The translations under genes were made by a program, and so were the position numbers. The notes beneath the pieces are model-generated. The model did not search any database. It was given only the letters and a program-made list of their open reading frames with translations, and was not told the DNA's origin. Positions 17,600 to 25,425 of a stretch of DNA of 64,000 bases are shown here, in pieces; positions within the stretch are counted from its first letter, which is position 1, and each line of letters begins with the position of its first letter. The stretch is from an uncultured Anaeromusa sp. (lineage in GTDB: Bacteria > Bacillota > Negativicutes > Anaeromusales > Anaeromusaceae): contig NZ_OY764902.1 in NCBI RefSeq assembly GCF_963668665.1, forward strand, positions 124,001 through 188,000, in the 5' to 3' direction.

Positions 17600-19456
17600 A
17601 TGCTTCAATTAGATGCGGCCATGCTAAGTCGTGTGGAAAAGCCTGCCCGTTATACTGGGCAGGAGTATAATAGTGTGCGTAAAGAATTGCATTCTGGGCT
17701 AGTGCGTGTGGCGTTATCCCTGCCTGATGTGTATGAAGTAGGTATGTCTAATTTGGGTTTGAAAATACTGTATCAGCTGCTGAATGAGCGAGAGGACGCC
17801 GCCGTGGAGCGAGTATACGCGCCATGGGTGGACATGGAGAAGGAGATGCGCCAGGCTGGCTTGCCTTTATATTCTCTGGAAACACGCACGCCGATCCGGG
17901 ATTTTGAGTTGCTCGGTTTTTCCTTGCAATATGAAATGAGCTACAGCAATGTGCTGAATATGTTGGATTTGGCGGGGATTTCCCTTTTGGCGAGGGAACG
18001 TCAAGAGGATGAGCCGTTGGTAATTGGCGGCGGTCCTTGTGCGTTTAATCCAGAGCCTGCGGCTGACTTTTTTGATTGCTTTGTGCTGGGCGAGGGCGAG
18101 GAAGTCCTAGGCGAAGTGATTGCGCAGTACAGCGCCTGGAAACAAGCCGGCAAACCGGGCGGACGTCAGGAGATTTTACGTCGTTTGGCGACTTGCCGCG
18201 GCATCTATGTCCCCTCTTTTTATGAGGTTCATTATGATGAAGCCTCGTTTGATACGGCCATAACGCCGCTGCAGCCGGAGGCGCCGGCGTGCGTGCAAAA
18301 ACGCGTGGTGGCAGACTTGGATGCGATGGGAACGGCAACGCGGCCCATTGTTTCTTATGTGGAATCGGTGCATGACCGGATTATGCTGGAGCTGTTTCGC
18401 GGCTGCACCCGAGGCTGTCGTTTTTGCCAAGCTGGCATTATCTACCGCCCGGTACGGGAGCGACAGCAAGAGACCTTACAGGCGCTGGCTAAGGAGATGC
18501 TAGATAATACGGGCTACAACGAAATGTCCTTAACCTCCCTGAGCTCCGCTGATTATTCCTGCTTGGAACCCTTAGTGGAGACATTGCTGGAGAAGCACAA
18601 AGCGGAGGGGGTTAGCCTATCGCTGCCGTCCCTGCGTATTGACAGCTTTTCGGTGGAGCTGGCTCATAAGGTACAGCAAGTGCGTAAAAGCGGTTTGACC
18701 TTTGCGCCGGAAGCGGGAACGCAGCGTCTGCGGGATGTAATCAATAAAGGGGTTACCGAAGAGAATCTGCGCCAAGCGGTCAGTGCGGCTTTCTCGTCTG
18801 GCTGGTCGACGGTGAAGCTGTATTTCATGATAGGCTTGCCTACGGAAACGGATGAAGACGTCTTGGGCATTGCTGATTTGGCGTATAAAGTAGTAGATTG
18901 GTACAAGGCTGTAAAAGGAAGAAAAGGCGTTAAAGTGACGGTCAGCGTTTCCTCTTTTGTGCCCAAACCGCACACGGCGTTTCAGTGGTTTCCTCAGAAC
19001 AGCCGTGAAGAAATTGAGCGCAAGCAGCAATTGCTGCGCGAGCGAATCCGAGGCGGCGGTGTTTCGTTGAGCTGGCATGATTCGCGAACCAGCTTTTTAG
19101 AAGGCGCTTTTGCCAGGGGAGATCGGCGTTTGGGAGCGGTGTTGCTTGCAGCCTGGCGCGGCGGTGCGCGCTTTGACGGCTGGTCGGAGCATTTTAACTA
19201 CCGGACCTGGATGGAAGCCTTTGAAGCTTGTAATGTAGATCCGCATCAATACGCCAACCGTGAAAGACGGTTTGAGGAGAAGTTGCCTTGGGACCATTTA
19301 TCCTGTGGTGTGGATAAGGAGTTTTTAAAGAGCGAGTATGCAGCAGCGCTGGCGGAGACGCTAACCGAAGACTGTCGGCGGGGGGCTTGCGGCGCTTGCG
19401 GCGTCTGCCCGGCGTTGGGCGTTTCTGTGCAGGATTGGAGGAGCAAAAATGCATAA
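17600..19456 (+). CDS. TIGR03960 family radical SAM protein
   Basis: 618 residues. An N-terminal B12-binding-like domain (about 30-180) precedes a radical SAM barrel with the cluster motif CTRGCRFC (C269, C273, C276). A cysteine-rich C-terminus (CRRGACGACGVC) could hold a second cluster. ATG 17600 is used because AGAGGAGG lies 7 nt upstream; the ATG two codons earlier is too close. It overlaps the DUF2344 gene by 8 nt and is encoded with RNase G, a conserved trio. The substrate is unknown, so no reaction is assigned. Confidence 0.88.
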   Translation: MLQLDAAMLSRVEKPARYTGQEYNSVRKELHSGLVRVALSLPDVYEVGMSNLGLKILYQLLNEREDAAVERVYAPWVDMEKEMRQAGLPLYSLETRTPIRDFELLGFSLQYEMSYSNVLNMLDLAGISLLARERQEDEPLVIGGGPCAFNPEPAADFFDCFVLGEGEEVLGEVIAQYSAWKQAGKPGGRQEILRRLATCRGIYVPSFYEVHYDEASFDTAITPLQPEAPACVQKRVVADLDAMGTATRPIVSYVESVHDRIMLELFRGCTRGCRFCQAGIIYRPVRERQQETLQALAKEMLDNTGYNEMSLTSLSSADYSCLEPLVETLLEKHKAEGVSLSLPSLRIDSFSVELAHKVQQVRKSGLTFAPEAGTQRLRDVINKGVTEENLRQAVSAAFSSGWSTVKLYFMIGLPTETDEDVLGIADLAYKVVDWYKAVKGRKGVKVTVSVSSFVPKPHTAFQWFPQNSREEIERKQQLLRERIRGGGVSLSWHDSRTSFLEGAFARGDRRLGAVLLAAWRGGARFDGWSEHFNYRTWMEAFEACNVDPHQYANRERRFEEKLPWDHLSCGVDKEFLKSEYAAALAETLTEDCRRGACGACGVCPALGVSVQDWRSKNA

Positions 19457-20171
19457 GGTTCGGATGGAGATTACCAAAGAAGAAGAAGTTTGCTTTATTT
19501 CGCATTTGGATTATGCCCGCGCCATGGAACGGGCCATCCGTCGGGCCAAACTGCCTGCGGCGTATTCCGAAGGGTTCAATCCGCACATGAAACTGGCCTT
19601 TGCTTCGGCTTTGTCGGTGGGAGTAACCAGCGAAGGGGAGTATATGGATTTAGAACTAACGGAGACGGTGGCGTTAGAGGACTGCGCCGCCAGGCTGAAC
19701 CAAGCCTTGCCTCGGGGTATTCGCGTGAAACGGTTGTGCTATCTGCCGGAGCGCGCGCCCTCTTTGATGTCGCAAATTAATCGCGCTTCTTACCGCGTGG
19801 TTTTGCGTCTGCCCGAAATAGAAGCGGTTCAAGGGGCTGCGGCTTTTCAAAATGCCGCAACCGTTCCGTATACTAAGCTGTCACCCAAAGGAAATCGGGC
19901 GATTGACGCCAAGACGTATGTGCCGGGAACATTGACCGTGCAGCGGTTGTCAGATGAGGAGTGCGCTCTTTCTTTTTCCATTCGTATCACGCCTACAGGC
20001 AGTATGAAGCCTGTGGAGGTGGTTGAAGCGGCAGGAGCGTTAGCGGGGCAGGGACAACGCTGGCGGGCTGCGGCGCGGATTCATCGCGTGGGCTTGTACG
20101 TCGACGATGCGCAAGGCCAAGAGCAAAGCCTGTTTGGAACTGGTGAGGTTGTGGAGGCCATGCCGTCATGA
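19449..20171 (+). CDS. TIGR03936 (DUF2344) family radical SAM-associated protein
   Basis: 240 residues of unknown function, always seen near or fused to TIGR03960 radical SAM proteins. The N-terminal stretch VCFISHLDYARAMERAIRRA and PAAYSEGFNPHM are typical of DUF2344. It starts inside the end of the radical SAM gene behind TTGGAGG and its stop overlaps the RNase G start (ATGA), so the three are translationally coupled. The neighbouring RNase G hints at an RNA-related role, but this is inference. Confidence 0.88.
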   Translation: MHKVRMEITKEEEVCFISHLDYARAMERAIRRAKLPAAYSEGFNPHMKLAFASALSVGVTSEGEYMDLELTETVALEDCAARLNQALPRGIRVKRLCYLPERAPSLMSQINRASYRVVLRLPEIEAVQGAAAFQNAATVPYTKLSPKGNRAIDAKTYVPGTLTVQRLSDEECALSFSIRITPTGSMKPVEVVEAAGALAGQGQRWRAAARIHRVGLYVDDAQGQEQSLFGTGEVVEAMPS

Positions 20172-21586
20172 GACGGTATTTGGTAAATGTGACCCCCGAA
20201 GAGACGCGTCTGGCTCTTTGCGAAGACGACATTCTTTTGGAAATTGCCGCGGAACGTCAAGGGGCAGGTCCGCTGGTTGGTAATATTTACAAGGGACAGG
20301 TACAAAATGTTCTGCCTGGGATGCAGGCAGCCTTTATTGATATTGGGACAGAGAAAAACGCTTTTTTGTATTTAGGCGATTTGCCGGAAGCTTCGGCGCA
20401 GGCCGGCTCCCTGAGTGTCGGGCAGGAGCTGATTATACAGATTGCGAAGGATGCAGTAGGCAGTAAAGGCCCCCGCGCTACGGCGCAGATTACTCTGCCA
20501 GGACGCTATGTGGTACTGATGCCTGGCGCTGATTATGTTGGCGTTTCCAGACGTATTGAGCAGGAAGAAGAACGAGAACGCTTGAAAGAGCTGGCTGAAT
20601 CACTGCGGCCAGAGGGCATGGGTCTGATTGTGCGTACTGTAGCGGCAGGTTCAGGCCGGGAGGATCTGGAAAAAGATATAGCCTACCTTTGCAATCTTTG
20701 GCAAACTCTGCTGGCGCGGCATCAACGCAGCCAGGCGCCGCATCTGCTGTATCGGGATGCTGACTTAGTCATTCGCCTGATCCGAGACCAGTTCACCCAG
20801 GATATAGAGGAAGTGCTTGTGGATCAAGGCGATGCATACCAACGCATGCGGGAATTACTGTTGCGCATTTCTCAGGAACTGGCGGAGCGAGTGAAACTAT
20901 ATACAGCCAAAGAAGACATGTATGTGCGTTTTGGCGTGGAGGAGCAGCTGGCTCTTTTATCCGGTAGAGAAATCCCCTTGGACTGCGGCGGTTTTATTGT
21001 TATTGATCAGACCGAGGCGCTTACTGCAATTGATGTAAACACAGGGAAATTTATTGGTAAAAGTACGTTGGCTGAAACTGTGTATCACGCCAATCTGGAA
21101 GCGGCGCAAGTGATAGCTCGACAACTGCGGTTGCGCGATATCGGCGGTATTATCATTATTGATTTTATCGACATGGAGAGCGAAGAAGCGCGCCAGGGAG
21201 TTATGGAGGCGTTGCAAAAAGAATTGCGCCGGGATCGAACCAAAACACATGTTATGGGCTTTACGTCTTTAGGCCTATTAGAAATGACTCGCAAGAAATC
21301 GCGGCAGAGCATCGGCGCCTTGCTGCATGCGCCCTGTCCTTGCTGCAGCGGTCGCGGCCGCATTCGCTCCAGTGAAACTATTTTTTTAGAAGTAGCTCGC
21401 GAACTTCGGCGGCGGCAGCGGCAGAATTTGCTCCAGGGAAATGTGACACTGCAGTTGTCGGCTTTTCTGGCGGAACAGCCTTTTTTAGGACAGCGTTTGC
21501 GGCAATGGGAAAAAGAGTTTTGTCGTTCGTTCTCTATAGAGAGAAATACGTCCTTGCAACCAGAACAATACGTACTCCTAGGCTAA
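20168..21586 (+). CDS. rng: Ribonuclease G/E family endoribonuclease
   Basis: A single-strand-specific endoribonuclease for rRNA and mRNA processing. 472 residues: an S1 RNA-binding domain (about 35-110, NIYKGQVQNVLPGMQAAF), the DNase I-like catalytic domain with magnesium aspartates in AIDVNTGKF and IIIDFIDME, and the zinc-link cysteines CPCC. It lacks the long C-terminal degradosome scaffold of RNase E, so RNase G is the better name. ATG 20168 overlaps the upstream stop. Confidence 0.94.
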   Translation: MRRYLVNVTPEETRLALCEDDILLEIAAERQGAGPLVGNIYKGQVQNVLPGMQAAFIDIGTEKNAFLYLGDLPEASAQAGSLSVGQELIIQIAKDAVGSKGPRATAQITLPGRYVVLMPGADYVGVSRRIEQEEERERLKELAESLRPEGMGLIVRTVAAGSGREDLEKDIAYLCNLWQTLLARHQRSQAPHLLYRDADLVIRLIRDQFTQDIEEVLVDQGDAYQRMRELLLRISQELAERVKLYTAKEDMYVRFGVEEQLALLSGREIPLDCGGFIVIDQTEALTAIDVNTGKFIGKSTLAETVYHANLEAAQVIARQLRLRDIGGIIIIDFIDMESEEARQGVMEALQKELRRDRTKTHVMGFTSLGLLEMTRKKSRQSIGALLHAPCPCCSGRGRIRSSETIFLEVARELRRRQRQNLLQGNVTLQLSAFLAEQPFLGQRLRQWEKEFCRSFSIERNTSLQPEQYVLLG

Positions 21587-21622
21587 CAGAAAAAGAAAAT
21601 TTTAAGAAACAGGTAAAATGTA

Positions 21623-21651
21623 TTGACTTGTTTGTACTTGCCTGTTATAGT
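21623..21651 (+). promoter_or_regulatory. Promoter of the aromatic amino acid operon
   Basis: TTGACT (21623-21628) and TATAGT (21646-21651) with an ideal 17-bp spacer, directly upstream of the T-box leader. The short repeats AACAGG and CCTGTT flank it. Confidence 0.75.
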
Positions 21652-21946
21652 AAGACCCAAGGAAAAAAAGAACAGGCAATGACCGGGAGAAGTACATCGA
21701 ATTTCTTTTACAGAGAGCTGTGGGGCGCTGTGACACAGTAAAGAAGACGGTGGAAATACACTCGTGAGCTGCGGTCCGAACGGAATTTTTCCAAGTAGGA
21801 TACGACGGAGCGCCACCGTTATCAGAGGCTAAGGTATCGGCATTGACCAGCCTGTACCTAAATGAGAGGCTTGCTTTGCAAGCAGGGTGGTACCGCGGAT
21901 GCATGCATCCGTCCCTGAGAGGGGACGGGTGCTTTTTGTTTTTTTA
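21652..21946 (+). promoter_or_regulatory. T-box leader, probable tyrosine specifier
   Basis: A tRNA-sensing leader. Stem I elements (AGAGAGCTGTGG near 21712) are followed by GTGGAAATACACTCGTGAGC, where UAC at 21757-21759, followed by a purine, is the best specifier (Tyr). The T-box itself, GGGTGGTACCGCG, is at about 21885-21897. The terminator pairs GCATCCGTCCC (21905-21915) with GGGACGGGTGC (21922-21932), then a T run to about 21946. Uncharged tRNA-Tyr should favour antitermination and raise expression of aroF, tyrA and downstream genes. The UAC assignment is inferred from alignment to the usual specifier position; neighbouring frames would read AUA, ACA or CAC. Confidence 0.9.
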
Positions 21947-21960
21947 AGGAGGTGGTTGCC

Positions 21961-22038
21961 ATGGAAGATGGCTATGCCTATCAGATACAGTGCATTCAAA
22001 AAACGAGGGAAAAAATAAATGCGCCCTGCGGCGCCTAA
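21961..22038 (+). CDS. Possible 25-residue leader peptide
   Basis: An ATG at 21961 behind an excellent AAGGAGGTGG site opens a 25-codon frame beginning MEDGYAYQIQ and ending at TAA 22036-22038. It lies between the T-box terminator and aroF, with two tyrosine codons. Its end overlaps a GCGCC/GGCGC hairpin (22021-22034), and its stop is 15 nt before the aroF start. It may be a coupling peptide or a remnant; no family is recognised. Confidence 0.45.
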   Translation: MEDGYAYQIQCIQKTREKINAPCGA

Positions 22039-22053
22039 AAGGAGATATTTATC

Positions 22054-23070
22054 ATGATCGTAGTTATGAAAAAGAACGCCCACCAGGAAGACGTACAGCG
22101 TGTAGTGGAATACATTGAGCAGGCAGGCTTGCGTCCGCATCTTTCGGACGGCTCCACCCATACGATTATTGGCGTAATTGGCGCGCGGGAGGCGATTGAC
22201 GTACTGGCCTTAGAAGCGTTGCCTGGTGTTGAAAAAGCAGTGCCTGTCAGCTCGGGGCTGAATTTGGTGAGCCGGGATGTTAAGGAAAGCAATACCATCG
22301 TAACGGTTGGCGACGCGCAGATTGGCGGTACAGAATTGGCCGTCATGGCGGGACCTTGCGCTGTGGAAAGCAAGGAACAACTGCGGGAAGCGGCCCTGGC
22401 GGTAAAAGCCGGCGGCGCTCAATTTCTAAGGGGCGGCGCCTACAAGCCGCGCACTTCTCCTTACGCGTTTCAAGGGCTGGAGGAGCAAGGCCTGAAGTTT
22501 TTGGCGGAAGTCAGTCAGGAAGTGGGCCTGCAAGTGGTTACCGAAGTGGTGGATGTGGAATCTTTGGATCTGGTAAGCAATTACGCGGACATGCTGCAAA
22601 TCGGCGCTCGCAATATGCAGAACTTCAAGCTGCTGCAGGCAGTGGGCAAGAAAGGCAAGCCGGTTTTGTTGAAGCGGGGCTTGTCGGCGACGATTGAAGA
22701 ATGGCTGCAGGCGTCTGAGTACATCTTGCGCGAAGGGAATTTTCAATTGGTCCTTTGTGAACGAGGGATAAGGACCTTTGAGCCATTCACGCGCAATACC
22801 TTGGACCTGAGCGCTGTTGCGGCTGCGAAAATGTTAAGCCATCTGCCGGTTATCGTGGACCCGAGTCATGCTACCGGTAAGTGGAACCTGGTGGCGCCGA
22901 TGGCCAGAGCCGCCATTGCCGCTGGTGCTGACGGCCTGATGGTAGAAGTTCACCCGGAACCGGCGCGGGCTCTTTGTGATGGCAATCAGTCCTTGACGCC
23001 TAAGAATTTTAATCTTTTGATGAACGAGGTTCGCTCCTTTGCCGGTTTGATGGGTAGGAGCCTGTCGTGA
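22054..23070 (+). CDS. aroF: 3-deoxy-7-phosphoheptulonate (DAHP) synthase, AroF type I-beta
   Basis: It condenses phosphoenolpyruvate and erythrose 4-phosphate, the first step of the shikimate pathway. 338 residues: an N-terminal ferredoxin-like regulatory domain (about 1-70) found in Thermotoga/Clostridium-type enzymes, then the TIM barrel with GPCAVES, GAYKPRTSPYAFQG and the metal-binding VDPSHATGK. The N-terminal domain usually mediates feedback inhibition by tyrosine or phenylalanine. Start ATG behind AAAGGAG. It is the first enzyme gene after the T-box, and its end overlaps the tyrA start. Confidence 0.95.
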   Translation: MIVVMKKNAHQEDVQRVVEYIEQAGLRPHLSDGSTHTIIGVIGAREAIDVLALEALPGVEKAVPVSSGLNLVSRDVKESNTIVTVGDAQIGGTELAVMAGPCAVESKEQLREAALAVKAGGAQFLRGGAYKPRTSPYAFQGLEEQGLKFLAEVSQEVGLQVVTEVVDVESLDLVSNYADMLQIGARNMQNFKLLQAVGKKGKPVLLKRGLSATIEEWLQASEYILREGNFQLVLCERGIRTFEPFTRNTLDLSAVAAAKMLSHLPVIVDPSHATGKWNLVAPMARAAIAAGADGLMVEVHPEPARALCDGNQSLTPKNFNLLMNEVRSFAGLMGRSLS

Positions 23071-23927
23071 AGCGGGTTGCGATTTTAGGCTTAGGCCTGA
23101 TTGGCGGTTCTTTGGGCATGGCGCTGCGGAACAGCGGCGCCGATGTGTTTGTACATGGATTTGATAAAGCGGAGGCAGCAAGGCAGTTGGCGCTGGAACG
23201 AGGAGCTGCGGACATTTGCTTTGCTACCGCTGTTGAGGCGGTGGCGCAGGCTGACATTGTCATTCTGGCGACACCAGTACTGCAAATGGCGTCTTTAATG
23301 GCCGAAATTGCGGAAAAATTACCTGCCGGATGCGTTGTTTCCGATGTGGGAAGCACTAAATCGGCTGTTTCAGAAGCGTTAGAAGCGCTGTTGCCGGAGT
23401 ATTGTTCTTACATTGGCGGGCACCCTATGGCTGGCGGCGAAAGAAGCGGCATGAAAGCGGCGCAAAAAAACTTGTTTCAGGGACAGTGGTATTTGCTGCT
23501 GCCTGGGAAAAGAGCTTCAGAGGCGCAAGTGGAAATGTTGCGAACCCTGCTGCTTCCCTTGGGGGCTAAGGTTGCCGTCATGCATCCTCAAGAGCATGAC
23601 CAATGGGCGGCTGTAATTAGCCATATTCCCCATGTAACGGCGGCAGCGCTGGTGCATTTGTTAGCTAGGGCCGAGCTGGGAGACGCTCGGGTGCAAATGG
23701 CGGGGGGCGGCTTTCGAGACACTACGCGCATTGCTTCCTCAGATGCAGACATGTGGGCGGATATTTGCATTAGCAATGCTGCGCAGATACACCGGCAAAT
23801 CGGGAAGCTGCAGGATATTCTTGCAGAATGCGCTCAAGCGGTTGAGGCCGGAGATCGGCAGAAGCTGCATGCTTATTTTTTGCAGGCACGCACCTTTCGG
23901 GAAAGCTGGCTGATGGATTTACGTTAA
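23067..23927 (+). CDS. tyrA: Prephenate dehydrogenase
   Basis: It oxidatively decarboxylates prephenate to 4-hydroxyphenylpyruvate on the way to tyrosine. 286 residues: a Rossmann domain with GLGLIGGSLG at about residues 6-15, then the helical dimerisation domain. The conserved GGHPMAGGERSG (substrate loop) and SHIPHVTAAALV (catalytic histidine region) are seen. No C-terminal ACT domain is present, so feedback probably acts elsewhere. The GTG start overlaps the aroF stop. Its presence supports a tyrosine-responsive T-box. Confidence 0.94.
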   Translation: MKRVAILGLGLIGGSLGMALRNSGADVFVHGFDKAEAARQLALERGAADICFATAVEAVAQADIVILATPVLQMASLMAEIAEKLPAGCVVSDVGSTKSAVSEALEALLPEYCSYIGGHPMAGGERSGMKAAQKNLFQGQWYLLLPGKRASEAQVEMLRTLLLPLGAKVAVMHPQEHDQWAAVISHIPHVTAAALVHLLARAELGDARVQMAGGGFRDTTRIASSDADMWADICISNAAQIHRQIGKLQDILAECAQAVEAGDRQKLHAYFLQARTFRESWLMDLR

Positions 23928-23980
23928 TTTACTTCGGAAATTTGCAAACTTAAGGCAGGAAGTTATTAGTGAGCGACGAA

Positions 23981-24043
23981 GACCTATACAATATGTGAAA
24001 GTTATGTGAATTCCAAAGCGGAATTAACAGGACTGGATAGGTC
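23981..24043 (+). other. Possible structured leader before the pilus genes
   Basis: GACCTAT (23981-23987) can pair with ATAGGTC (24037-24043), enclosing an AATTCC/GGAATT hairpin (24009-24025). It ends just before the ribosome site (GGGAGG) of the first pseudopilin. I could not match it to a known riboswitch. Confidence 0.3.
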
Positions 24044-24057
24044 GGGAGGCGCTTGGG

Positions 24058-24537
24058 ATGCAACAATTTCGCCAGCAAGGAGCTTCGATGCTAGAACTGT
24101 TGGTGATTTGCTCAGTAATTATGATCTTGATGGCGGCAAGTGCGCTTTATTGGCGGCTGCCTAGAGGCGCCCCTACGGAGGTAGGGGCGCAACAGTTGGC
24201 GGCGGATTTAGCTTTGCTGCGACAGTGGTCGGTTAATACAGCCATGGGAACGTCGGATCGCCCTTATGAGCAGCCCGTATTTCCCTCGTTATATTTTGTT
24301 GGCGTTCCGATTACGGGCTATCAATTGCTGCGAAACGGAGCTGTTTGCAAGACCGTTCAACTGCCTGACGAAGTGGTAGTCAATTCTCCTTGCGGTCGTC
24401 AAGTTCAATTTAATCAAGCCGGGCGTATGCCTGTTGGCGTTACCCTGACATTACGGCGCAATCGTTGGCCGACGCAGGCAATGAACGTAGTCTTGGATAT
24501 GCCGGGGCGGATTGAGGTGCGCAATGGCTGGATGTAA
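24058..24537 (+). CDS. GspH/FimT-like prepilin (minor pilin)
   Basis: 159 residues with a type III (prepilin) signal: a short leader ending at G8, then ASMLELLV with glutamate at mature +5 (E13) and a hydrophobic helix to about residue 29. The C-terminal globular part has two cysteines (in AVCKTV and SPCGRQ) that could form a disulphide. It would be processed by a prepilin peptidase and sit in a type IV pilus or competence pseudopilus tip. First of eight pilus-type genes; start ATG behind GGGAGG. Confidence 0.75.
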   Translation: MQQFRQQGASMLELLVICSVIMILMAASALYWRLPRGAPTEVGAQQLAADLALLRQWSVNTAMGTSDRPYEQPVFPSLYFVGVPITGYQLLRNGAVCKTVQLPDEVVVNSPCGRQVQFNQAGRMPVGVTLTLRRNRWPTQAMNVVLDMPGRIEVRNGWM

Positions 24538-24892
24538 GAAGACGCAGGCAGGAATTATCTTAGCGGAAGCGCTGCTGGCTTTTTTTATCTTTTTCAGTGT
24601 CGGCGGCGCTGTTTTTGCTTTTTTGAAGACGGAATGGCTTGCTGTGCAAGAAGCCAAAGAGCGTTCGTTGGCGGCGCTGGCAGCGCAGGAAGAAATGGAA
24701 CGACTGCGCACAGGGGAAGCTCTCCCAGGACAGGAAGAGCGGCAGCTTTCAGGAAGCTTGGTCGTGCAGTGCCGTCGAACGTTGCAGAGCAGCACAGCCA
24801 GCCCCTCCTTAAAGGAGGCGGTTGTATGGTTCGGCTGGCAAGGCGCAGATGGTCTCAGGCACGAACTGCAATACAGCACCTTGCTTCCTTGA
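24524..24892 (+). CDS. PilV-like prepilin (minor pilin)
   Basis: 122 residues, starting at ATG 24524 inside the end of the previous gene. The leader ends at G10, followed by IILAEALLAF with E15 at mature +5 and a hydrophobic helix to about residue 33. A helical, charged stretch (AVQEAKERSLAALAAQEEMERL) follows, typical of the N-terminal half of type IV minor pilins. The globular domain is small. Confidence 0.72.
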   Translation: MAGCKKTQAGIILAEALLAFFIFFSVGGAVFAFLKTEWLAVQEAKERSLAALAAQEEMERLRTGEALPGQEERQLSGSLVVQCRRTLQSSTASPSLKEAVVWFGWQGADGLRHELQYSTLLP

Positions 24893-25425
24893 GAAAAAGG
24901 CTTGGGATCGCAAATTCCAGGGGGGGTACTTTAGCGGAACTCCTGGTCGCCATGTTGCTATGGAGCGCACTGCTGAGTTGTGTAGTTCCTGCAGCTAAAC
25001 TAGGCGTAGCGCTGACGCAGGAAAGTTTCACGCAAATTCTTTTGCAGAGGGAAGCTCGCTTTTTGATAGATGCTATTGCCAGGGATGTGATGCTGGCCAG
25101 CTATGTGGAGGCGCCGGACTCAACGCATTTAAAACTTTATATGAAATATCAGGCGGAAAAGCCTTGTACGAATGTCAGCTATTGCTTTGATCAATCTATG
25201 CTGTTGTTACGGCGGGAACAGAACGGAGGCGGCGCTCAGCCGGTAAGCAGCGGCGCAGGGGCCGTGCGAACCTTGCCGTTGCGCCATTGTGCGTTTACTC
25301 TTATTCATAGCGGCGGTGTAGACAACGTGCGCATTCAGCTGACAGTACAAGACGGGCAAAAGCTATTGTCGCTGGAAACACAAGCCGCTTCCTGCAGTGG
25401 TTGGGGGCGTGGACATGGGTTGTAA
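24826..25425 (+). CDS. PilW/GspJ-like prepilin (minor pilin)
   Basis: 199 residues with a long basic leader (RLARRRWSQAR, about 33 residues) before the processing site G33, then GTLAELLVAM with E38 at mature +5 and a hydrophobic helix. The start is ATG 24826 because AAAGGAGG lies 7 nt upstream; the frame is open earlier but lacks a better start. That ribosome site is partly hidden in a CCTCC/GGAGG hairpin (24804-24818) inside the upstream gene, suggesting translational coupling. Confidence 0.7.
   Translation: MVRLARRRWSQARTAIQHLASLRKRLGIANSRGGTLAELLVAMLLWSALLSCVVPAAKLGVALTQESFTQILLQREARFLIDAIARDVMLASYVEAPDSTHLKLYMKYQAEKPCTNVSYCFDQSMLLLRREQNGGGAQPVSSGAGAVRTLPLRHCAFTLIHSGGVDNVRIQLTVQDGQKLLSLETQAASCSGWGRGHGL

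Noticed and set aside
23941..24057. Cyclic-di-GMP riboswitch before the pilus genes
   Set aside because: The conserved aptamer blocks (GGCAAA and the tetraloop receptor) are absent.
24634..24825. Upstream extension of the PilW-like gene
   Set aside because: This part overlaps the preceding prepilin in another frame; ATG 24826 has a strong ribosome site and gives a proper prepilin leader.
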